Part shown: piece after piece, positions 1 through 4,901 of the stretch | Layout: every line of letters begins with the position of its first letter | Position numbering within the stretch: position 1 is the stretch's first letter | Assembly: GCA_003640335.1 (NCBI GenBank) | Contig: RBKG01000114.1 | Location: 1 to 5,698 of the forward strand | Direction: 5' to 3' | Length of the DNA: 5,698 nt | Origin: Porphyromonas sp. | GTDB lineage: Bacteria > Bacteroidota > Bacteroidia > Bacteroidales > Porphyromonadaceae | Notes under the pieces: model-generated | The model's input: the letters and a program-made list of their open reading frames with translations, nothing else | The model's database searches: none | Told to the model about the DNA's origin: nothing | Position numbers and translations under genes: made by a program

Positions 1-48
1 GGGCTCATAACCCAAAGGTCGTAGGTTCAAATCCTACCCCCGCTACCA
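1..48 (+). tRNA. Initiator tRNA-fMet (CAU), 3' half only
   Basis: The window opens inside a tRNA. Seen directly: anticodon stem GGG, loop CTCATAA with anticodon CAT at 6-8, stem CCC, a variable region, T-arm stem GTAGG / loop TTCAAAT / stem CCTAC, the 3' acceptor strand CCCCGCT, discriminator A and encoded CCA ending at 48. Three consecutive G-C pairs in the anticodon stem with this loop are the hallmark of bacterial initiator tRNA, and the segment closely resembles E. coli tRNA-fMet. The D-arm and 5' acceptor strand lie outside the window, so the C1:72 mismatch typical of initiators cannot be checked. The 3' end is the target of the mobile element. Confidence 0.93.
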
Positions 49-1615
49 AGAAAGACTTTTCAGCTTCTGGAAGGTCTTTTTTGGTGGCTACTACCCTGTA
101 AAGCGAGCTAATCTCGCTGGTTCCAAACCTGTGATTTTCGTAGTCATACACCAACCCCTTTGGGAATAATATGCTTTGGAACCTTACCCTAGCACTTGGT
201 GACGCAAGTAGCCACTGCTTATCGGCATCTCGCATAATATCAAGGGCAATATCTATATCAGTTTCTCGTATTGTCTGCTGACGCTCTAGTTGCCGCAGCT
301 CATCGGTAATTATCGCCTTATCGTCATCGTAGGCGTTCACAAGCTCCGTTTTCTCGTCGACAGTCAGTTGGTCCGCATTGAACTTTTTGATAGCATTAAG
401 GCGATTTTCGGCGATAGTATCAAGTTGGCTGCGAGCCTTGCTAATCTTGCCATTTAGATTGCCTAGTTGATTTGCGGCTTCTGTAACGAGCACCTCTTTA
501 TATAGAGCCACGAGTCTATCGTCTGGCTTGATACGTTGCAGCATTTTCTCAAAATCCTCGTGCATTATGGAGGCTCCGATTGATTTGCACTTGCCTTTGC
601 ACTGTTTTCGGGAGCAGTGGTAGCGTGGCGACTTACCTCCTGCACCAGTCGTCGGGGCAGAGGCGTAAAGGGGTTTCATGCAATTAGGGCATAGAACCAA
701 ACCTTTTAGGGGATAATCAGGGTTAAACTTCTGGCGAACCTCGCCCGCTCGTTTACGTTTGCCGTACAGGAGTCTTTGATTGATTTCGTAGGTATCGGGA
801 GAGATAATCGCCTCATGTTTGCCGTCTACCAGCTCCCAGCCTGTTTGTTTGTTGGCAACGTAACCCGCATAGATAGCGTGTTTTATCATTGCGTGTATGC
901 GGTCTTCGCTTAGCTTTTTGCCATACCGACTGCGTAATCCGATAGAGGCGGCATAGCGGGTAAGCTCCGCTTTTGTGATATCACCCTCCGAAAAGCGTTC
1001 TAGCACCTGCTTGACGAGCGGTGCCATACGATTAGGCTTGAGTGTTGGCCGTAGTTTGCCTACATCGTTAGGTATCTTGTGGATGTCATAGCCAACCATT
1101 GCTGGACCCTGCCACCAGCCTTGTAGTGATAGGTTTGTCATATTATCTACGGTAAAGGCACGTTTTGTTTCGTTGTCCATCTGACCGACGAGTACGTTAA
1201 ACATCTCCATAAACTGTCCGTAAACGCTGTCGTCAGTTGGTTCGGTTGCCGAGCGTATCGATATGCCAAGTCGTTTTAGCGGCAGCAAGAACCCCGTTAT
1301 ATAACTTGTCATATCACGAGAGGCTCTGTTCATCTTGTAGACAATGACGTGGTCTATATCGTCTTTGTGCTTATCGGCATAGCGTATCAGTTCTTTCAGT
1401 GCGGGTCGGTCTGTATTTTTGCCGCTCTTGGCTTCGTCATAGAACGTTTTGATGATGTCAATATCATTATTGGCCGCAAAATTGCTTATCGCCTGCTGTT
1501 GGGTTTCAGGACTTTCGCCGTTTATCTGACGCTGGCTTGATATACGAATGTAGGCGAGAGCGTGCTTTTTATGAGACGTTTGCAGTGGATTCCTGTTTAT
1601 CATACTTGGAACCAT
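5..1615 (-). CDS. Large serine recombinase (integrase) of the element
   Basis: A 536-aa site-specific recombinase expected to integrate and excise the element. The N-terminal resolvase-type catalytic domain (about 17-160) has YIRIS with nucleophile Ser26 and Arg24, and NRASR with Arg97 and Arg100. A recombinase domain (about 170-290) follows, then a zinc ribbon with CPNC (309, 312) and CSRKQC (334, 339), then a probable coiled coil (about 380-450), giving the usual layout and length of large serine recombinases. The start at 1615 is chosen because it gives the longest frame; Met5 is an alternative and neither has a clear Shine-Dalgarno site. The last 11 residues (GVGFEPTTFGL) are antisense to the tRNA, and the TGA stop (7-5) overlaps the anticodon; this tail was acquired by integration. 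The gene overlaps the 73-aa gene by 47 bp, suggesting translational coupling. Confidence 0.95.
   Translation of the reverse strand: MVPSMINRNPLQTSHKKHALAYIRISSQRQINGESPETQQQAISNFAANNDIDIIKTFYDEAKSGKNTDRPALKELIRYADKHKDDIDHVIVYKMNRASRDMTSYITGFLLPLKRLGISIRSATEPTDDSVYGQFMEMFNVLVGQMDNETKRAFTVDNMTNLSLQGWWQGPAMVGYDIHKIPNDVGKLRPTLKPNRMAPLVKQVLERFSEGDITKAELTRYAASIGLRSRYGKKLSEDRIHAMIKHAIYAGYVANKQTGWELVDGKHEAIISPDTYEINQRLLYGKRKRAGEVRQKFNPDYPLKGLVLCPNCMKPLYASAPTTGAGGKSPRYHCSRKQCKGKCKSIGASIMHEDFEKMLQRIKPDDRLVALYKEVLVTEAANQLGNLNGKISKARSQLDTIAENRLNAIKKFNADQLTVDEKTELVNAYDDDKAIITDELRQLERQQTIRETDIDIALDIMRDADKQWLLASPSARVRFQSILFPKGLVYDYENHRFGTSEISSLYRVVATKKDLPEAEKSFLVAGVGFEPTTFGL
42..55 (+). repeat. Attachment core, left (attL), in tRNA 3' end
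   Basis: GCTACCAAGAAAGA is identical to 4984-4997. It covers the last acceptor bases and CCA of the tRNA plus seven bases of the following terminator stem. Homology stops at 56 (C here, T in the right copy) and at 41 (C here, G at right). For a serine recombinase the crossover would be a dinucleotide within this block; which one cannot be told from one window. Confidence 0.85.
51..82 (+). terminator. Element-supplied terminator for the tRNA
   Basis: AAAGACTTTTCAG (51-63) pairs over 13 positions, including two G-U pairs, with CTGGAAGGTCTTT (67-79), leaving a three-base loop, followed by a T run through 82. It starts three bases after the tRNA CCA. Everything right of 55 belongs to the element, so it provides a substitute for the host terminator now stranded near 5002-5024. 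The same DNA is coding on the minus strand for the C-terminal part of the recombinase. Confidence 0.8.
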
Positions 1616-1790
1616 TATATACTAGTTGTTCTTTTGCTAACAGATGTAGAGAATATATAAGTTCTTTGACTTGGTCATCGTTCATAGAATGTGCGAGTGT
1701 TCCTAGTATCCTGCGAGCTTTCTGTACACTGACAACAAGCGAACCCGTCTTTGTGGGGCTATTGTCATCAGAATACAGTTTGCTAACCAT
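1569..1790 (-). CDS. Small 73-aa protein overlapping the recombinase start
   Basis: The protein is predicted to be mostly helical. The central stretch, about residues 24-56, is an amphipathic segment with the pattern ILG..A..M.DDQV.ELI..L..LAKE, and the tail is polar. It has no Cys-rich or membrane segment. It lies between the 201-aa gene (54 bp upstream) and the recombinase, which it overlaps by 47 bp in another frame. I recall similar short helical proteins encoded just ahead of serine recombinases, but cannot verify that here. By position it could be a directionality factor or a regulator of the recombinase; this is inference only. The start is ATG at 1790 with no clear Shine-Dalgarno site. 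A weak -10-like TACCAT lies six bases upstream, which would make it leaderless if real. Confidence 0.72.
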   Translation of the reverse strand: MVSKLYSDDNSPTKTGSLVVSVQKARRILGTLAHSMNDDQVKELIYSLHLLAKEQLVYNGSKYDKQESTANVS

Positions 1791-1826
1791 ATTTCTATGG
1801 TATGTTTGTCGGTGTCTAAAGTATCT

Positions 1827-1853
1827 GGGCTATATTTAGGCTATTTATAGCCC
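1827..1853. repeat. 8-bp inverted repeat at the 201-aa gene stop
   Basis: GGGCTATA (1827-1834) and TATAGCCC (1846-1853) are perfect inverted copies separated by 11 bases. The right arm overlaps the TAA stop of the 201-aa gene. No T run follows on the minus strand, so it is not a standard intrinsic terminator. It could be an operator, an mRNA-stabilising hairpin or a processing site between the 201-aa and 73-aa genes. Confidence 0.55.
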
Positions 1854-2450
1854 CTCGACAACACCCTTATAGTATTTTCTAAAATCATTCTCGCCTAATG
1901 TCGGCGGCTTGCCCTCATAGCCCTCAAGCCTTTTATGTAGATAGTCGTCGAATATGTCGGCTATTTTTCGCCCCTTGAGTATATGTTGGCGATGTATGCA
2001 GAACGCCAGCTCTGGGTTGATAGATTTCTTGCTACCAGTGCTGCCAATCTCTCGTTGGACATCTTTGACGATATGCCAGACAGCCTTTATGTCCGCCAGC
2101 GTCGTTTTACGCCCGAAACGCATAACAACCTCATCTCCGTCCCGCTTGACATGCGGCATATACCTCGCACCATATACTGCTGGCACGTTTGCTGTAAGCA
2201 GGAGCTGCAGGGCATTCTTTTTGCTTATCTTGAACGTCCGACTTATCTCGTCGGCACAAGCATACACCTTGCGAGCATTATCATCATTGCCCTCGACTCG
2301 TCCGAGTAGTCTGTAGATACCCATAAATACATTCTTGAGATACTTCTGCTCGATTGCCTCAAATTCTGGGCTACGTCTTATATCCGCTAATAGTACGTCT
2401 TGATTGCCTCGTAGATTTGAGCGGTATTTGTGGTGGATTTCATCGGACAT
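1845..2450 (-). CDS. Unrecognised 201-aa element protein
   Basis: I do not recognise the family. The protein is charged and predicted to be largely helical, with no signal peptide or membrane segment, so it is probably cytoplasmic. A segment near residues 66-85 (ACADEISRTFKISKKNALQ) could contain a helix-turn-helix-like unit, and the basic stretch near 156-172 (RQHILKGRKIADIFDDY) has a similar look. A nucleic-acid-binding role is therefore possible but unproven. It is the first gene of a probable minus-strand unit with the 73-aa gene and the recombinase. A TATAAT box lies nine bases before its ATG, so its mRNA should have almost no leader. Being first in the integrase unit and possibly DNA-binding, it might be a regulator or replication protein of the element. 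Confidence 0.82.
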   Translation of the reverse strand: MSDEIHHKYRSNLRGNQDVLLADIRRSPEFEAIEQKYLKNVFMGIYRLLGRVEGNDDNARKVYACADEISRTFKISKKNALQLLLTANVPAVYGARYMPHVKRDGDEVVMRFGRKTTLADIKAVWHIVKDVQREIGSTGSKKSINPELAFCIHRQHILKGRKIADIFDDYLHKRLEGYEGKPPTLGENDFRKYYKGVVEGL

Positions 2451-2459
2451 AGTATCTTT

Positions 2460-2465
2460 ATTATA
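2460..2465 (-). promoter_or_regulatory. -10 box of the 201-aa/73-aa/recombinase unit
   Basis: A perfect TATAAT on the minus strand has nine bases between it and the ATG at 2450, so transcription would begin within a few bases of the start codon. No convincing -35 hexamer lies 16-18 bases upstream. A TG sits four bases upstream of the box core, close to but not at the extended -10 position. Confidence 0.6.
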
Positions 2466-2478
2466 CTCAAAACAGCCG

Positions 2479-2756
2479 CTTGCTTTGTAGTGGTCGGGGT
2501 TGTTTACCGTCTTGCCTTGAAGATGATATCACCTCTGTTACGGTGTAATGTAATGATTGCATCGTTTAGGGTATTTTATGTACTCAAAAATTGTCGCCAA
2601 AATTAGCCTCCACTATTTTGCTTCGTACATTGTTCCATCCCTATTATTCTAGGATGTATCATTTATATTGTTTATGTATCGCTTACTCTGTAAAAATCAT
2701 CAGATACTCTATTTTCACCTGCTTGCTCTGTGCCAGGTGAGCTATCTTGCTTTGTA
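2479..2756. repeat. Five degenerate copies of an 11-bp motif in the 2451-2766 gap
   Basis: This gene-free stretch holds CTTGCTTTGTA at 2479-2489 and again, identical, at 2746-2756. Variants with two differences each are at 2617-2627 (TTTGCTTCGTA), 2682-2692 (CTTACTCTGTA) and 2722-2732 (CTTGCTCTGTG). All are in the same orientation. Read on the minus strand the consensus is TACARAGCAAG. Spacing shrinks from 138 to 65, 40 and 24 bases, so they are not regular iterons. Apart from these and the hairpin at 2715-2740, I see no gene in the gap. Confidence 0.45.
2715..2740. repeat. 7-bp inverted repeat downstream of the membrane-protein gene
   Basis: TCACCTG (2715-2721) and CAGGTGA (2734-2740) form a stem with a 12-base loop, 27 bases past the stop of the 301-aa gene. 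The closest T run in its transcription direction is about 20 bases further on, so this is at best a weak terminator or 3'-end stabiliser. One copy of the 11-bp repeat lies in the loop. Confidence 0.4.
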
Positions 2757-2766
2757 AGCGTAAAAG

Positions 2767-3672
2767 CTAGTAGCAGCGTGTATATGTTGATGAGCCAATC
2801 GAATTACTCGTACAGTTCATACCGGAACTATAGCTGTTGCTAGGTGTTTGTATGTATGTTGGCTGCTTTAGTGACTCAAGCCATGCTGTGTATTTATCGA
2901 CCTCTTGCTGCCGCTTCGTCTGATATTCGGCTATGTAGCTATCACTATCTGCCGTCTTATGCGTACGATAGCAGGCGATAACAGAATCAAAGTACGATGT
3001 GGTGATGTCTGTTGCACCGTCCTTATATGACACGCCGCCATTACCATCTTTGTCGGCTGCTTTCCATGCTGTTTCGTAGCTCGTATATGCGTTATTCAAG
3101 CATTGAGCTTGACTTGCTTGCATCTGGCTATCTTGCTGCAGGACTGCTTGGTTCTTGGTGTCGTTGCTATTAGTAAAATAACTGATAGCTAACGGGGCCG
3201 TCAACACCGCCAATACTGTTACGATAATAGATATGCCGATTGCTTTGTGGTGAGAGTTTGCATTGTTAGTTTGCTCAATATCACGCCATAAGCCAAGCTC
3301 GTCTCTGGTGATGTCGCTGTGGTCTTTGGCGTATTTTTGAAATACGACCGCCTCGTCTTTGAGGGCTGCTAGTTGCTTTTCTATTTTTGCTTTGGCGGAC
3401 TTGCGGCTGCCAGTGATAAAAGCCATCACGAGAGCTGCTAGGAATAGAAATATAGATAATGCACCTGCTATTCTCGCTGTAGTTCCGCCGTCTGGCTGCT
3501 CTATGGCTACCATAACTACTACTATACCAATTACGACAATAAACAGCGGCAAGCCCACGACAACCCCTTGATGACGGTCGATAAATGTATTGTACTTTTC
3601 GAGCTGCTTTTTCTTCGCCCTATACTCGTGTCTTATTTTTGATAACGTGTCGCTGTCTTTTGCTGCACTCAT
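2767..3672 (-). CDS. Three-helix membrane protein with external EF-hand/dockerin-like loop
   Basis: A 301-aa protein of unknown family. It has a basic N-terminus (13-26), then hydrophobic helices at about 36-57, 66-87 and 144-166. The segment at 88-142 between helices 2 and 3 is rich in Lys and Arg, so by the positive-inside rule the N-terminus is cytoplasmic and the C-terminal half (167-301) is outside. That domain contains DKDGNGGVSYKD (207-218), a 12-residue loop with Asp at 1, 3 and 12, Asn at 5, Gly at 6, Val at 8 and Ser at 9, matching EF-hand and dockerin calcium loops. It also has four Cys (191, 234, 287, 300), suitable for disulfides, and a Ser/Tyr/Thr-rich tail. A good Shine-Dalgarno site and a long structured leader precede it. 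It may be a surface or envelope protein of the element; the function is unknown. Confidence 0.88.
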   Translation of the reverse strand: MSAAKDSDTLSKIRHEYRAKKKQLEKYNTFIDRHQGVVVGLPLFIVVIGIVVVMVAIEQPDGGTTARIAGALSIFLFLAALVMAFITGSRKSAKAKIEKQLAALKDEAVVFQKYAKDHSDITRDELGLWRDIEQTNNANSHHKAIGISIIVTVLAVLTAPLAISYFTNSNDTKNQAVLQQDSQMQASQAQCLNNAYTSYETAWKAADKDGNGGVSYKDGATDITTSYFDSVIACYRTHKTADSDSYIAEYQTKRQQEVDKYTAWLESLKQPTYIQTPSNSYSSGMNCTSNSIGSSTYTRCY

Positions 3673-3678
3673 AATTGT

Positions 3679-3683
3679 TCTCC
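3679..3683 (-). promoter_or_regulatory. Shine-Dalgarno site of the membrane-protein gene
   Basis: On the minus strand GGAGA lies with its GGAG core seven bases before the ATG at 3672, an ideal site. It stands out because the other element genes lack one and appear leaderless, consistent with control of this gene through its leader RNA. Confidence 0.7.
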
Positions 3684-3708
3684 GTAGTACTATTTGCTAT
3701 TAGTGTCA

Positions 3709-3858
3709 GCGGCAAACTAAAAAGCTCGCCGCCAGTGATAGCCGAGGCTACCCGATACCGTTTCCAGTACCGACCATCGTGAAATAGTGCTCTGACGACG
3801 AGCTTTTATTTCACGATGGATTTTGACAACCATGCCGCCGAGGCGGGTTAGGTTGTAT
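3709..3858 (-). ncRNA. Structured leader RNA with predicted pseudoknot
   Basis: On the minus strand, 5' to 3', the helices are as follows. P1 is ACAACC/GGTTGT (3856-3851 with 3831-3826) capped by a GC-rich hairpin (3846-3842 with 3839-3835). P2 is a perfect 13-bp helix (3819-3807 with 3786-3774) with a 20-base loop. P3 is an 8-bp stem (3772-3765 with 3760-3753) closed by GAAA. P4 is GGTAGCC/GGCTATC (3752-3746 with 3743-3737). A 12-position helix joins the P2 loop (3807-3796) to 3731-3720, crossing P2. A 6-pair helix (3733-3728 with 3713-3708) would compete with it. P3, P4 and the crossing helix contain G-U pairs that are A-C mismatches on the plus strand, which favours a minus-strand RNA. I match it to no known RNA family. 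It could be a switch controlling the membrane protein or a stand-alone RNA. Confidence 0.68.
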
Positions 3859-3864
3859 GGGTTT

Positions 3865-3894
3865 ATTATATCATCGAAAAGACCATTACGTTAA
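3865..3894 (-). promoter_or_regulatory. Promoter of the structured leader and membrane-protein gene
   Basis: A perfect TATAAT (3870-3865) is preceded at 18 bases by TTAACG (3894-3889), which matches TTGACA at four of six positions. Initiation would fall near 3858, just before the first leader helix, giving a leader of about 186 bases. Confidence 0.65.
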
Positions 3895-3925
3895 TCTGTT
3901 ATGTAAAAAGTAAACGAAAAAAGTA

Positions 3926-3954
3926 TTGACAATCGACAAAAAATATACTAAACT
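3926..3954 (+). promoter_or_regulatory. Plus-strand promoter facing the NYN gene
   Basis: A perfect TTGACA (3926-3931) has TAAACT (3949-3954; four of six matches to TATAAT) at 17-base spacing. A better box, TATACT (3944-3949), sits at only 12 bases. It diverges from the leader promoter at 3865-3894, and the region between is A-rich. Initiation is expected near 3959-3962. Confidence 0.55.
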
Positions 3955-3958
3955 ACAA

Positions 3959-4015
3959 ATGACCTTAATGGTCAATGATTTTAGAGCTTAGGGGCTGCCA
4001 TCGGTAGTCCCTTTT
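3959..4015 (+). ncRNA. Putative ~57-nt small RNA (or leaderless 10-codon ORF)
   Basis: Between the plus-strand promoter and the terminator lie a small 5' hairpin, TGACC-TTAAT-GGTCA (3960-3974), an unpaired AU-rich stretch and the terminator stem. No protein gene follows on this strand. The transcript also contains an exact 10-codon frame, ATG (3959) to TAG (3991), peptide MTLMVNDFRA, ending on the first bases of the terminator, as leader peptides do. With no downstream gene to attenuate, a small regulatory RNA is the simpler reading. It would be antisense to any minus-strand readthrough from the NYN gene. Confidence 0.45.
3990..4015 (+). terminator. Intrinsic terminator of the plus-strand small transcript
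   Basis: AGGGGCTGCC (3990-3999) and GGTAGTCCCT (4003-4012) pair at all ten positions with a three-base loop, then T's to 4015. Two pairs are G-U on the plus strand and would be C-A mismatches on the minus strand, and the T run follows only in the plus direction. It therefore terminates plus-strand transcription rather than the NYN gene. Confidence 0.68.
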
Positions 4016-4021
4016 GCGTTC

Positions 4022-4771
4022 TTACAGCTCCCTTTTCCAGCAAATAAAGTCTTTGATTTTTTGAATATCGAAAATGAATAAACCATTTGATTTGAGCTCA
4101 TTGAGTTCGTGTGATATCAATCGAGGAGATGCAAAAACGACCGCTTTTTTACCTGCACTAAGAATTCTAGATAACGAATCAGCAAAATCGCTATCTCCAC
4201 TCCAAAGTACATAGGTATCTACCGCACCTCTCTCTAAGTCTAAGAGCATATCTACACCGAGTTCAACATCAAAATTACACTTCATATCTTGGATGTAATA
4301 TATACCTCTCGTGTTCAAAGCTTTCATTTGACCGTTTAGATACTCTACCGTTTGGATATCAAGTTTTTGCAGAAGTGCACCACGGATAAACTTTTTCAAT
4401 AGCTCAGGAGACTGGGTATTAACACTTGTAGTGTTGATTGAGTGCTTCATAATCTTTACGGGCTTGGTGATGACGTCATATCCCTCACCCTTAAATGTAG
4501 TGATGTCTTGCTCTGACCGAGAGTCGCCAACCAATGTTCCTTGGTATAGTCTTGCACCTGTAAAGTTGTCAAAGGATTTTAAGAATTGCATTAACCTTTT
4601 TGTATCAACATGCCATCCTAGTTTCTCGCTCCAAGGTCGAACGTTGGCGTAGTCGATGTATATGCGAGTTTTTCCAACGAATAGGGAATTAAGCTGCTCA
4701 ATCACAGCCCCTCTCTTACTCGCAATTTCGCCAATTCGCTCAGTGAATGGCTTAAAACTCGCATTATTCAC
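4022..4771 (-). CDS. NYN-domain (LabA/DUF88-like) putative ribonuclease
   Basis: A 249-aa PIN-like NYN-family protein, expected to be a metal-dependent cytoplasmic RNase. Visible acidic-site motifs are IYIDYANV (Asp40, Asn43), FDVELGVDMLLD (Asp168, Asp174) and WSGDSDF (Asp193, Asp195), in family order. A helical N-terminal extension (about 5-30) precedes the domain and a short basic tail follows. The start is GTG at 4771; the frame has no usable ATG before the conserved core, and an extended -10 box lies just six bases upstream, so the mRNA is probably leaderless. A 14-bp palindrome covers the start codon and part of the -10 box. The gene is adjacent to attR, the usual cargo position. NYN proteins take part in RNA decay and occur in some defence loci; either role here is inference. 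Confidence 0.9.
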   Translation of the reverse strand: MNNASFKPFTERIGEIASKRGAVIEQLNSLFVGKTRIYIDYANVRPWSEKLGWHVDTKRLMQFLKSFDNFTGARLYQGTLVGDSRSEQDITTFKGEGYDVITKPVKIMKHSINTTSVNTQSPELLKKFIRGALLQKLDIQTVEYLNGQMKALNTRGIYYIQDMKCNFDVELGVDMLLDLERGAVDTYVLWSGDSDFADSLSRILSAGKKAVVFASPRLISHELNELKSNGLFIFDIQKIKDFICWKREL

Positions 4772-4786
4772 ATGTGAATTATACCA
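4766..4786 (-). promoter_or_regulatory. Extended -10 promoter and 14-bp palindromic operator of the NYN gene
   Basis: On the minus strand TGGTATAAT (4786-4778) is a perfect extended -10. Six bases later comes the GTG start (4771), so transcription would begin at or beside the start codon. ATTCACATGTGAAT (4766-4779) is a perfect palindrome that overlaps the last bases of the -10 box and the first codon, placed where a bound repressor would block initiation. No good -35 is seen, which is usual for extended -10 promoters. Confidence 0.6.
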
Positions 4787-4901
4787 TAATAGTGCTATTT
4801 TTCATAACGTAAGTAGGTCTCATTTGTTCTGCTACTGATGAGTCTGTGGCCGTCCTTAATTCAATTATTCTGTGCTTTGTTCTAATGGCTCAAGGGTGTC
4901 C

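Noticed and set aside
1349..2316. Plus-strand open frames opposite the recombinase, 73-aa and 201-aa genes
   Set aside because: They lie antisense to well-supported genes, have low-complexity or hydrophobic composition and no start signals.
3359..3571. Plus-strand frame opposite the membrane protein, rich in Thr/Ile
   Set aside because: It is the complement of the hydrophobic helices and shows no independent support.
3709..3858. Inverted repeats around a folded RNA suggesting a retron msr-msd
   Set aside because: No reverse transcriptase is encoded in the window or element; the pairing is better read as a leader with a pseudoknot.
3978..3990. ATTTTAGAGCTTA resembles the start of type II CRISPR repeats
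   Set aside because: Single occurrence, no array, no cas gene, and it lies inside a hairpin-terminated short transcript explained otherwise.
3799..4015. Possible pairing of the small RNA (GAGCTT) with the leader loop (AAGCTC)
   Set aside because: Only about six contiguous pairs, too few to claim a target interaction.
4835..4841. CTGATGA, the first conserved core of hammerhead ribozymes, followed by GTC...GTCC
   Set aside because: The second core (GAAAC after stem II) and a cleavage-site stem are missing; a 7-base match is expected by chance.
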